Source: Agrobacterium vitis
GTDB lineage: Bacteria; Pseudomonadota; Alphaproteobacteria; Rhizobiales; Rhizobiaceae
DNA length: 64,000 nucleotides
NCBI RefSeq assembly: GCF_037039395.1
Contig: NZ_CP146244.1
Span: 868,001 to 932,000 of the forward strand
Reading direction: 5' to 3'
Every line of letters begins with the position of its first letter. Positions within the stretch are counted from its first letter, which is position 1. Below, one piece after another: positions 17,036 through 24,518 of the stretch. Below the pieces are notes generated by a model. It was not told the origin of the DNA and made no database searches. It was given only the letters and a program-made list of their open reading frames with translations. The position numbers and the translations under genes were made by a program.

Positions 17036-18098
17036 GATCTTCAACGTTGCCGTCATTGGCCTTGGCATCGGCGCCCGTCATATCCGCGAGGGCTATATGC
17101 CGAACGCGGATCTGTTCCGGGTCGCGACGATCTGCGATCTCGATCCTGCCCGTCTCGCCCAATTTGGCGAGGAATTTTCCGTTGCTGGCCGGACCGACGA
17201 TTTCGACGCCGTGCTCAACGATCCGTCCATCGACATTGTCGATATCTGCACGCCGCCGTCCACCCATTACGACCTGATCTTTAAGGCGTTGGATGCGGGC
17301 AAGCATGTGATCTGCGAAAAGCCGCTTGTCGGCTCGCTTGCGGAAATCGACCGGTTGATGATCCATGAGAAGACCGCCAAAGGCCGGTTGATGCCGATTT
17401 TCCAGTACCGTTACGGCGACGGCGTCCACAAGGCGCGCCGGATCATCGAGGCGGGTCTGGCCGGTAAAGCCTATATCGCCACCTCTGAAACCCACTGGAC
17501 ACGGTTGTCGGACTATTACGCGGTGCCGTGGCGGGGCAAATGGGCGACAGAGCTTGGTGGCGTGCTGATGACCCATGCCATCCATATCAACGACATGTTG
17601 AGCTATCTTCTGGGTCCGGTCGCCTCGCTCTATGCCCGCGTCGCCACCCGCGTCAATCCAATCGAAGTGGAGGATTGCGTCAGCCTCAGCCTGGAAATGA
17701 AAAGCGGCGCTTTGGCAACTGTGTCGGCCACGCTGGGTGCGGCGGAGGAGACCTCACGGCTCAAGCTGTGCTTTGAACATGTGACCTTCGAGAGCAGCCA
17801 TGCGCCTTACCATCCCGGCGGTGATCCCTGGCGGATCATTCCTGCCAATCCTGATGTCGGGGAGAAGATCGATGCCCTGCTTGAGGGTTGGGTGCCAATG
17901 GCCCAGTTGTTTTCCGGCCAGATGCAGGCTTTCCATGACTGCTTGGTCAATGACACGCCGACGCCGGTCACCACGGAAGATGCCCGCCGTTCGCTGGAAT
18001 TCCTGACAGCGTGTTACTGGAGCGCTAGACATAAACAGGAGGTGCATTTCCCTGTTGGCAGCGACAATGCCTATTACGACAGCTGGAGGCAGAACTGA
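17028..18098 (+). CDS. Gfo/Idh/MocA-family oxidoreductase
   Basis: A 356-residue NAD(P)-dependent oxidoreductase with a clear Rossmann motif AVIGLGIGARH (residues 7-17) and catalytic-lysine motif CEKPLVGS (about residues 93-100). GGVLMTHAIHINDML provides the active-site histidines. The ATG at 17028 is preferred because MSKIFNVAVIG is the natural family start; an upstream in-frame start at 17001 adds nine unrelated residues. Its stop codon overlaps the ATG of the ATPase gene (TGATG at 18096-18100), so it is an integral operon member. Possible roles are oxidation at C3 or C4 of a glycoside or epimerisation of the product; the sequence does not decide. Confidence 0.9.
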   Translation: MSKIFNVAVIGLGIGARHIREGYMPNADLFRVATICDLDPARLAQFGEEFSVAGRTDDFDAVLNDPSIDIVDICTPPSTHYDLIFKALDAGKHVICEKPLVGSLAEIDRLMIHEKTAKGRLMPIFQYRYGDGVHKARRIIEAGLAGKAYIATSETHWTRLSDYYAVPWRGKWATELGGVLMTHAIHINDMLSYLLGPVASLYARVATRVNPIEVEDCVSLSLEMKSGALATVSATLGAAEETSRLKLCFEHVTFESSHAPYHPGGDPWRIIPANPDVGEKIDALLEGWVPMAQLFSGQMQAFHDCLVNDTPTPVTTEDARRSLEFLTACYWSARHKQEVHFPVGSDNAYYDSWRQN

Positions 18099-19192
18099 TG
18101 GCGACAAGCGTCACCCTGCAAAAGGTCTTCAAACGATATGGCGCGCTTGAGGTGATCCATGGCGTGGATCTTGAGATCACGCCGGGAGAATTCGTGGTGT
18201 TTGTTGGCCCGTCTGGCTGCGGAAAATCCACACTGTTGCGGATGATCGCCGGGCTTGAGCCGATTTCCGGTGGCACGCTGCTGCTGGATGGGCAACGGAT
18301 GAACGAAGTGCCAGCGGCCAAGCGCGGCATTGCCATGGTTTTCCAGTCCTATGCGCTTTATCCGCATATGACGGTTTACAAAAACCTGGCCTTCGGTCTG
18401 GAAACGGCAGGCATGAAAAAGAAGGATATCGAGCCACGCGTCCAGCGGGCCGCCGATATCCTGCAGATCCAGCCGTTGCTGGGGCGCAAGCCCAAGGCTT
18501 TGTCCGGCGGCCAGCGACAGCGCGTTGCCATCGGGCGCGCAATCGTCCGCGAGCCGAATATCTTCCTGTTCGATGAGCCCTTGTCCAACCTCGATGCCGA
18601 ATTGCGAGTGCAGATGCGCGTCGAGATTGCCAAGCTCCACCAGAGCCTGGGCAATACCATGATCTATGTGACCCATGACCAGGTTGAGGCCATGACCATG
18701 GCCGATACAATCGTGGTGCTGAAAGGCGGCTATATCGAACAGGTCGGTGCGCCGCTTGATCTCTATAACAATCCGAAAAACAAATTTGTCGCGGGTTTCA
18801 TCGGTTCGCCGCGAATGAACTTCATCGACACCCGCCTGGTGGAAGCCGGAGACAGAACCGCTGTTGAGCTGAATGGCAAGCCGGTCGATCTGGCACGGAC
18901 AAGCCCCGGCGCTCAGGTCGGGCAAAAGGTCAGCGTCGGGGTCCGGCCCGAACATCTCAGCTTACGTCCGGCTGAGATTACTCTTGGTGAGGCGCATGTC
19001 GATCTGGTCGAGCATCTGGGTGGGCAGACCATTCTTTATCTGTCCGTGCAGGACGGTCAGTCGATTGCCATGGTGATGGAAGACCAGCAGGCGATCCGCA
19101 AGGGTGAGAAAGTGACGATCCATATCGACTCGAAACGCTGCTATCTGTTCGACGATGCCGGAAACCGGGTAAACGGCGGCGCGAACCGATAG
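18098..19192 (+). CDS. Carbohydrate ABC transporter ATPase (MalK/UgpC/MsmK type)
   Basis: A 364-residue ATP-binding subunit that energises the importer encoded just upstream. It has Walker A GPSGCGKST (about residues 37-45), the signature LSGGQRQRVAIGRA (about 134-147), Walker B IFLFDEP with D-loop SNLD, and the H-loop YVTHDQ. The C-terminal 120 residues form the OB-type regulatory domain of CUT1 ATPases (VGVRPEHLSL). All catalytic residues are intact. The start ATG overlaps the previous stop. It is the last gene of the operon; 87 bases separate it from the methyltransferase gene. Confidence 0.95.
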   Translation: MATSVTLQKVFKRYGALEVIHGVDLEITPGEFVVFVGPSGCGKSTLLRMIAGLEPISGGTLLLDGQRMNEVPAAKRGIAMVFQSYALYPHMTVYKNLAFGLETAGMKKKDIEPRVQRAADILQIQPLLGRKPKALSGGQRQRVAIGRAIVREPNIFLFDEPLSNLDAELRVQMRVEIAKLHQSLGNTMIYVTHDQVEAMTMADTIVVLKGGYIEQVGAPLDLYNNPKNKFVAGFIGSPRMNFIDTRLVEAGDRTAVELNGKPVDLARTSPGAQVGQKVSVGVRPEHLSLRPAEITLGEAHVDLVEHLGGQTILYLSVQDGQSIAMVMEDQQAIRKGEKVTIHIDSKRCYLFDDAGNRVNGGANR

Positions 19193-19279
19193 GCAGGGCA
19201 GCAGTGCAAAGGCTTTGCGTCTTGGTTGGCGGGCGTGGCTATGCTATTGGGCGGCTTTTAAAGGATAAAGAGACGCCCT

Positions 19280-19954
19280 ATGCTTCCCTGGATACAGCTT
19301 GACAGTGCAGCCATTCCCGATGGCGGCGGCGATCTGCGCCTGAAGCAGCGGGGGCAGGAATTTTCGATCATGCTTGGCGCCAACGAGCTGATGAACAGCC
19401 GGTTGAGCGGTTCGGAAGAGGCGCTGGCAACGCTTGCCTGTGAGAAGATCGGGGCCTGTGAGAAGCCTAGCCTACTGATCGGCGGGCTTGGCATGGGGTT
19501 TACCCTGCGTGCCGCCCTTGGCGTGTTGCAAGCTGATGCCCGTGTTACCGTTGCCGAATTGGTTCCGGCTGTGGTCGCCTGGGCGCGTGGGCCGATGGCG
19601 GAGGTTCATAAGGGCAGTCTTGATGATCCGCGTGTCGATATTCATATCGGCGATGTTGGCGCGCTGATCCGCTCAAAACACGCGGCCTATGATGCCATTC
19701 TGCTCGATGTCGACAATGGTCCGGACGGATTGACCCGCGCCTCCAATGACAGTCTCTACAATGCCGCTGGACTGCGTGCCGCAAAAGCTGCCTTGCGGCC
19801 TAAAGGCGTGCTGGCTGTCTGGTCTTCTGCCCCGGATGCCGCCTTTACTCGCAGGTTGCGGGAGGCGGGGTTCGTGACCGAAGAAGTCCAGGTGCGCGCC
19901 AACGGTAAACGCGGCGGAGCGCGCCATCTGTTGTGGATGGCGGTCAACGGGTAA
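19280..19954 (+). CDS. Spermidine-synthase-like class I methyltransferase-fold protein
   Basis: A 224-residue protein with the spermine/spermidine synthase-like fold. LLIGGLGMGFTLRAAL (about residues 73-88) is the glycine-rich AdoMet-type loop, VTVAELVPAVVAWAR the acidic strand, and AILLDVDNGPDGLTR the catalytic-type aspartate region. Proteins like this are often annotated as spermidine synthase in rhizobia but are shorter and lack the full substrate-binding N-domain, so true polyamine synthesis is doubtful. The ATG at 19280 follows AAGGATAAAGAG. It is separated from the ABC operon and is followed by a palindromic repeat. Confidence 0.75.
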   Translation: MLPWIQLDSAAIPDGGGDLRLKQRGQEFSIMLGANELMNSRLSGSEEALATLACEKIGACEKPSLLIGGLGMGFTLRAALGVLQADARVTVAELVPAVVAWARGPMAEVHKGSLDDPRVDIHIGDVGALIRSKHAAYDAILLDVDNGPDGLTRASNDSLYNAAGLRAAKAALRPKGVLAVWSSAPDAAFTRRLREAGFVTEEVQVRANGKRGGARHLLWMAVNG

Positions 19955-19983
19955 GATCATCAGAGGGCTGAGACGACGCGAAT

Positions 19984-20081
19984 GCATAATTCTTTAAACC
20001 GGGATCGGTTTAAAGAGAAAATTATGTAGCAGATATAAATCGCTACATCGCTGTGCGCCATACAGGCGCACAGCGATGTAG
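19984..20081 (+). repeat. Rhizobial palindromic intergenic repeat, copy A
   Basis: This element has two parts. The first is a palindrome around TTTAAACCGGGATCGGTTTAAA. The second is a perfect 17-bp inverted repeat (20043-20059 against 20065-20081, 5-base loop) centred on GTGCGCC/GGCGCAC, joined by AGCAGATATAAATCGCTAC. A second copy lies in opposite orientation at 22041-22149. Elements of this form are scattered in Rhizobiaceae genomes. Here it may also end transcripts from both sides (the methyltransferase and the minus-strand RNA array). Confidence 0.75.
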
Positions 20082-20144
20082 ATGCCAATTGATAGAGATC
20101 ATTGGCACTTTCAGTCAATCGAGCGAAAAATGTAGAATTGAAGT

Positions 20145-20309
20145 GCAAAAACCAAAAAGCCTGCCGCGGGAGGAGGTGCGGCAGGCTTCTTGAAAAAAAT
20201 GAACAGCGGCTGGGAGGAGGAGTGCCACCGTTCCATCGGACGCCCCTAGGGAGGAGGAGTGGGTCGTCCGAGAGACGAAGCTTTGCGGGAGGAGGATGCA
20301 TCGCTTCGT
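20145..20309 (-). ncRNA. Cuckoo-type sRNA array: four CCUCCUCCC-loop hairpins
   Basis: Four hairpins each display CCTCCTCCC in the loop when read on the minus strand: 20275-20309, 20237-20270, 20201-20233 and 20159-20186. The strand is decided by the third stem. Its ten base pairs are complete on the minus-strand RNA with two G-U pairs, while the plus strand would have A-C mismatches. Hairpins 3 and 4 are each followed on the minus strand by T-runs (ATTTTTTTC; CTTTTTGGTTTTT), so both can act as terminators. Cuckoo RNAs are an alphaproteobacterial family with anti-Shine-Dalgarno loops; the Rhodobacter CcsR1-4 set also follows a DUF1127 gene, as here (20500-20646). Confidence 0.85.
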
Positions 20310-20440
20310 TGAGATAGATAATACGCGACAAATGCCCAATTCATAGTCATTTTGTTGCAGTGCAGATATGCGCAAAATGCATGGGTATTTTGCGATGACG
20401 TGAGATCCAGATTGGGCGGATCTGCGTATGTCATTACCCT

Positions 20441-20473
20441 AAACGCAGAAACGCCCGCGTCATCGGCGGGCGT
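20441..20473 (-). terminator. Hairpin downstream of the DUF1127 gene
   Basis: An 8-bp perfect stem (ACGCCCGC / GCGGGCGT, 20451-20473) lies 27 bases beyond the DUF1127 stop on the minus strand and is followed by TTTCTGCGTTT. It may be a partial terminator or a processing site that leaves the hairpin array downstream to be made by read-through. Confidence 0.6.
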
Positions 20474-20499
20474 CGTTCAAGCAGCAATGTCGAGATCGA

Positions 20500-20646
20500 T
20501 CAACCGGCAACGGAAGCCCGGGCAACGCGACGGATGTCGCTGCGTTCAATGCCGAGATCCTGCAGCTCGCGGCTGGTCATGCGGCCAAGTTCGGAAACGG
20601 TCTGACGATACTTGCGCCAGTTGTTCAGGGAGCGTGCTACGTTCAT
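20500..20646 (-). CDS. Small DUF1127 (YjiS-like) protein
   Basis: A 48-residue basic protein beginning MNVARSLNNWRKYRQTV and containing the DUF1127 core SRELQDLGIERSDIRRVAR. Arginine-rich DUF1127 proteins are common in alphaproteobacteria. One of them, CcaF1 of Rhodobacter, is reported to bind RNA and to affect maturation of the cotranscribed CcsR RNAs; other members influence phosphate and stress responses. The ATG at 20644-20646 is preceded on the minus strand by AGAAAGGGCATT, a good ribosome-binding site. The cuckoo-type hairpins lie 190 bases downstream on the same strand, matching the Rhodobacter arrangement. The gene is divergent from the SDR gene. Confidence 0.9.
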   Translation of the reverse strand: MNVARSLNNWRKYRQTVSELGRMTSRELQDLGIERSDIRRVARASVAG

Positions 20647-20986
20647 GATAATGCCCTTTCTGAGGCCTGTCTGACGTCAGCAACCTTGGTTCCGGCGTCG
20701 TTTCGATGTTTGGAATATAGGCGTTCTCTCACCTTCCTAACAGAGACAAGGTCTCACGCCACCCATGCGTCAAATGCATGAGTAAGCGGCAGTGGTTGCC
20801 TTTGGAAATTTGGCGCCGGCTATCCGTCACGGCCAATACCCATCTCGTCTATTCAGGTCACGAAATATTAAAATTCGGAACGGTGGCGCTTTCGCTTTGT
20901 TTTTAAGCTGTGAACTTTTGAGAGCGCGGTTTTGATCCGCGCACTCGATTATCCAGCAATGATCTTTATAAATGAGAGGTGATCCG
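20647..20986. other. Divergent stress-gene promoter region
   Basis: 340 bases between the DUF1127 gene and the SDR gene with no further coding frame. It holds an EcfG-like promoter for the SDR gene (20877-20901). The left part should contain the DUF1127 promoter; I see no clear sigma70 or RpoH match there that I would defend. Confidence 0.5.
20877..20901 (+). promoter_or_regulatory. EcfG-type general stress promoter of the SDR gene
   Basis: GGAAC (20877-20881), a 16-base spacer and TGTT (20898-20901) match the alphaproteobacterial general-stress sigma consensus GGAAC-N16/17-cGTT. Transcription would begin near 20908, about 80 bases before the SDR start. Confidence 0.5.
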
Positions 20987-21844
20987 ATGATCGATAAACC
21001 GACGCCACCCTTTTCCAAGCAACAACAGTCTATTCCGGGACTGACCCGCGACATGGATCCCGTGCCGGATCATGGCGAAACGACCTATAAGGGTTCGGGG
21101 CGGCTTGCTGGCAAGAAGGCGGTGATAACAGGCGCGGATAGCGGCATCGGGCGGGCTGTAGCCCTGGCTTATGCCCGCGAGGGCGCCGATGTGCTGATCT
21201 CCTATCTCAGCGAACACGAGGATGCCGAGGAAACCAAGCGTCTTGTGGAAGAGGCGGGCCGCAAGGCCGTGCTGGTGGCGGGCGACTTGCAAAAGGCAGA
21301 CCATTGCCGCCTCATCATAGACAAGGCGGTTGCCGAGCTTGGTGGCATCGATATTCTCGTCAACAACGCCGCCCACCAAAAGACCTTTGAGCAGATCGAG
21401 GATATCAGCGATGAGGAATGGGAATTGACGTTCAGGGTCAATATCCATGCGATGTTCTATCTGACCAAAGCAGCCGTCAAGCACATGAAGCCCGGTGCGG
21501 CGATTATCAATACCGCCTCTATCAACGCCGATACGCCGAGCCCCACATTGCTGGCCTATGCAACGACCAAGGGGGCCATCCAGAATTTCACGGCTGGCCT
21601 CGCCCAGCTTCTGGCGGAAAAAGGCATCCGCGCCAATACGGTCGCGCCCGGCCCGATTTGGACGCCACTCATCCCTTCCACCATGCCGCCTGAACGGGTC
21701 TCGAGCTTTGGTGAACAAGTGCCGATGAAACGACCGGGCCAGCCGGCTGAGCTTGCAACGGCCTATGTGATGCTGGCCGACCCGCTGTCGAGCTATGTGT
21801 CCGGGGCCACTATTGCAGTCACCGGTGGTAAGCCCATTCTCTAG
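20987..21844 (+). CDS. SDR-family oxidoreductase, stress-protein (YghA/GsiB-39-like) type
   Basis: A 285-residue NAD(P)-dependent short-chain dehydrogenase of the subgroup with a ~45-residue N-terminal extension (GLTRDMDPVPDHGETTYKGSGRL), as in YghA and Bacillus general stress protein 39. The cofactor motif is TGADSGIGRA (about residues 48-57), NNAA at about 128, and the catalytic Ser/Tyr/Lys set is at ASIN and YATTKGA. The ATG at 20987 is preceded by GAGAGGTG; an ATG at 20972 is possible but has no ribosome-binding site. An EcfG-like promoter upstream agrees with the stress role of this subgroup. The substrate is unknown. Confidence 0.92.
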   Translation: MIDKPTPPFSKQQQSIPGLTRDMDPVPDHGETTYKGSGRLAGKKAVITGADSGIGRAVALAYAREGADVLISYLSEHEDAEETKRLVEEAGRKAVLVAGDLQKADHCRLIIDKAVAELGGIDILVNNAAHQKTFEQIEDISDEEWELTFRVNIHAMFYLTKAAVKHMKPGAAIINTASINADTPSPTLLAYATTKGAIQNFTAGLAQLLAEKGIRANTVAPGPIWTPLIPSTMPPERVSSFGEQVPMKRPGQPAELATAYVMLADPLSSYVSGATIAVTGGKPIL

Positions 21845-22007
21845 TGGGGTGAACTGAAGTCCGGTTTCCCTGAAAAGAAACGAAAACAACTGTCTCTTTC
21901 GTCGGTCAGGTTCAGAATGAGCCTGACCGATTGTCGTTTTGCGGTAGTAGTAATGGCGGAAGATCGCTCTCTTCTGGCGGCGTGACGGAAATCCATTGAC
22001 CCACCAG

Positions 22008-22040
22008 AACCTGTCAGGTTCAGATTGAACCAGACAGGTT
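22008..22040. repeat. Near-perfect 33-bp palindrome
   Basis: AACCTGTC...GACAGGTT with an inner GGTTCA...TGAACC forms a stem of about 14 pairs interrupted by one A-A mismatch, with a GATT centre. It abuts the repeat copy B and is likely a module of the same mosaic element. Confidence 0.6.
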
Positions 22041-22149
22041 CTATAGCGCCGTGCGCCATATATGGCGCATAAGGTTCGCTGTAGCGCTTTATATCTGCTG
22101 CATAATTTTCACCTTAAATCGATTCCGATTTAAGGAATTATGCAGTAGC
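22041..22149 (-). repeat. Rhizobial palindromic intergenic repeat, copy B (inverted)
   Basis: Read on the minus strand this aligns with copy A at 19984-20081. It has the TAATTCCTTAAATCGG/CGATTTAAGG palindrome, the shared linker AAAATTATGCAGCAGATATA and the GCGCCATATATGGCGC palindrome. Copies A and B are thus inverted and enclose 2 kb with the cuckoo array, DUF1127 and SDR genes. Confidence 0.75.
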
Positions 22150-22451
22150 TTTTCTTGTTTTCGTTTGTCTTTTCGGGGAAACCTGGTTCCACTTTTCCCC
22201 GACAAACTCTATTGTCGCAGCAGGAATACCCGATAAACTGCGCCATGATTCCTTGAGCTGAAAGACTAGAGAAGAAAGCCATGCAGCAGGGATAGATAGA
22301 TCGAGGTGGCGGGTTCTGTATGTCCTGGGGGACGGACGTGTGTTGGAGGGACGCCGGTTGTGCAGTGTCGCGAGGCCTCTCTGCAGATGGGCCCAGGTGA
22401 TAAGCAGGGGCCGGAAAGCGTCTTGATCTCTTGCGGGTGGGGAGGGCTGGC

Positions 22452-24209
22452 GTGAAAAAGAGACTGGTCGCTGTGGTCTTGACGGCGTTGTCACCGGCAT
22501 TGGGAATGCTGGTTTACAACGAAGTGAGCGCGCGTTCGGAACGCTACGCCGAAGTTCATCGTCAGGTATTCGAAACCGCCCGACAGGCCGCATCCGAGGT
22601 GAAAAGCGTCGTGGAAGGTGTCAAGGCGCTGCTGATTGCCACTGCGGTTATTCCCGCCGTTGCCGGACAGGATAAACAGGCCTGCACCGACGTTCTGAAA
22701 TCGGTTGTCACCAGGGTGACGCAGGTCCGCAATATCGTGGTTCTTGATCGCAACGGTAAACTGGTTTGTGACAATATGGGCTGGGAGGTCGGCAGCGACT
22801 TCAGCGATCGCGACTATGTCAGACAAGCCCTTCGTTCCGATGCTTTATCGATTGGCGATTACACGGTCAGCCGGATCTCGAACGCACCAATCGTGCCAAT
22901 GGCGCTGGCCATCAAGCAAGGCTCCGAGACGGTTGGCGTGCTGGCGACGGCGGTGCATCTTGAGTGGCTGGAACAGCGTATCGTTCAGCGGGGCCTTCCG
23001 CCGGGCGGATGGATTACCATTGCCGACCGTAACGGTATTGTGCTTGCCCGCAATCCAGGGCCTGAAAAATTCGTTGGCACTCAGATAAGACCACCCTATC
23101 AAACGCTGGTTCAAGCCCAGCAACCAGGCACGACGGAGCTTATAGGTCAGGATGGGTTGCGCCGGATCATGGGTTATGTTCCCGTTTCCGCCGACAATCC
23201 ATTTTATGTCAGTGCCGGGTTTTCGGCGGAACAGGCATTCGCGCCGATTGACCGGGCTTCTCTTTTGGGATTGGCGATGATTGCCGTGGGTGCTGGTCTG
23301 GCTCTCCTGGCAGCGTTTTTAATCGGAAATCGCTTCATCCTCGGCCCCATCAATCACATCGTTGCCGTTCTTCAGCGATGGCGCCAAGGGGATCTCGCGG
23401 CCAGAACCGGGATGACGGGGCGCTCCAGCGAATTGGGACAGGTTGGCGCCACGGTCGATAGCCTTCTGGACGAACTGGAAGCACGCCGATGCGAGGCGGC
23501 GCGCGCCGAAGAAAACCGCAAACTTGTGGCCAGAGAGCTGGCGCACCGTGTCAAGAACACGATGGCGATGATCCAGGCAATCGCAAGGCAGACATTCAAG
23601 GATCGCTCGCAGGAAAATGGCGTTTTTGCCCGGCGCGTCGCAGCCCTTGCAGGAGCCTACGATATCCTTTTGTCGGAAGACTGGAAAAGTGCCGGCTTGC
23701 GCGATGTGCTCGAGCGGGCGCTTCAGCCTTTCGATAGCGAGGGCGACAGGCGGATTGTTCTCCAGGGTTCACCCTGCACCTTGCCGCCGGAGGCTGCTGT
23801 CGCGCTATCGCTGATCGCGCATGAACTTGCCACAAATGCCGTGAAATACGGGTCTCTTCGCGACCCCGATGGCCGTGTCAGGGTGGAATGGCGACAAGAT
23901 CAGGATCGGATCGAGCTGGAATGGCGGGAAGAAGACGGGCCGCCGGTTGTTGATCCCACTCTTCAAGGGTCTGATCTCAAAACCTCTGGTCACAAAGGGG
24001 CCGGTGTCGAAGGATTTGGGTCGCGGCTGATCCGCAGTGCTTTCCCTCGCAGCCTGTCTCCCAAGATCAGCAGCGATTTCCGGCCCGATGGTCTTCGCTT
24101 CCATCTTTCCTTCGCCGTGGTCCAGTCAGGTTCGGTGCCGTCGAGGTCAGAGACAACGCAATCCGATGCTCTGGGTAAGCCGCAGACACTCGCCGGTTTG
24201 CAGGCTTGA
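22452..24209 (+). CDS. Membrane-bound HWE-family sensor histidine kinase
   Basis: A 585-residue kinase. The N-terminal membrane segment (about residues 4-22) is followed by a ~240-residue periplasmic sensor that looks like a Cache domain (SDFSDRDYVRQAL, TVSRISNAPIVPMA, WITIADRNG). A second membrane segment lies at about 273-297 (LLGLAMIAVGAGLALL), then a HAMP-like linker. The phosphoacceptor is His365 in LAHRVKNTMAMIQ, the HWE/HisKA_2 motif, and the ATPase part has ALSLIAHELATNAVKYG and IELEWREEDGPP. The start is a GTG at 22452, nine bases after GGGGAGG. HWE kinases often feed the general stress response. No response regulator is adjacent; a KaiC-like gene follows 309 bases later. Confidence 0.92.
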   Translation: MKKRLVAVVLTALSPALGMLVYNEVSARSERYAEVHRQVFETARQAASEVKSVVEGVKALLIATAVIPAVAGQDKQACTDVLKSVVTRVTQVRNIVVLDRNGKLVCDNMGWEVGSDFSDRDYVRQALRSDALSIGDYTVSRISNAPIVPMALAIKQGSETVGVLATAVHLEWLEQRIVQRGLPPGGWITIADRNGIVLARNPGPEKFVGTQIRPPYQTLVQAQQPGTTELIGQDGLRRIMGYVPVSADNPFYVSAGFSAEQAFAPIDRASLLGLAMIAVGAGLALLAAFLIGNRFILGPINHIVAVLQRWRQGDLAARTGMTGRSSELGQVGATVDSLLDELEARRCEAARAEENRKLVARELAHRVKNTMAMIQAIARQTFKDRSQENGVFARRVAALAGAYDILLSEDWKSAGLRDVLERALQPFDSEGDRRIVLQGSPCTLPPEAAVALSLIAHELATNAVKYGSLRDPDGRVRVEWRQDQDRIELEWREEDGPPVVDPTLQGSDLKTSGHKGAGVEGFGSRLIRSAFPRSLSPKISSDFRPDGLRFHLSFAVVQSGSVPSRSETTQSDALGKPQTLAGLQA

Positions 24210-24518
24210 ACTGCGGCTTGCTGTCGCCTGAGAAGTGGTTCGTCCTGAATGATCGCCCAAGCGGGGAAGGCTGTCGCCTCGGTCTGGTTCTCCTCATTGG
24301 CCGATTTTGCGGATTTTATTGAAATTTTGCACAAGACAAATATAAAGTTCCCGCATCGCTCATTGAGGCGGGTTTGGATCAGGGTGGACATTGACTTAAA
24401 GCTAAAAAATCTGCCGTAGAATTCCCGCAATCGTTCCGGGTTAAAGGAATTATGCGCATCAAGATATTTCCCCCTCTTTTGAACGATGCATTTGCCTGCA
24501 TGGTCATGGAAAACAGAT
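24210..24518. other. Intergenic region before the KaiC-like gene
   Basis: 309 bases without a supported gene. It contains a degenerate piece of the palindromic repeat (TTCCGGGTTAAAGGAATTATGC, about 24436-24456). The rest is AT-rich and may carry the promoter of the KaiC-HWE operon, but no convincing -35/-10 pair was found. Confidence 0.5.

Larger units (their letters stand above)
21845..22451. other. Repeat-rich intergenic region
   Basis: 607 bases with no supported gene. It contains a small hairpin GTCAGGTTCA/TGAGCCTGAC (21905-21927), a larger near-perfect palindrome with AACCTGTC/GACAGGTT ends (22008-22040), and then the inverted copy B of the palindromic repeat (22041-22149). CAGGTTCAG occurs in both hairpins, so the region looks like a mosaic of repeat modules. 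The last 300 bases should hold the promoter of the histidine kinase gene. Confidence 0.6.

Noticed and set aside
20145..20309. Hairpin array read as plus-strand GGGAGGAGG repeats (ribosome-binding-site-like)
   Set aside because: Stem 3 has A-C mismatches on the plus strand but is fully paired on the minus strand, and the T-runs and the DUF1127 gene also point to the minus strand.
20500..20646. Plus-strand open frame across the DUF1127 gene (20352-20648)
   Set aside because: The minus-strand frame gives a clear DUF1127 protein with a ribosome-binding site; the plus frame is its shadow.
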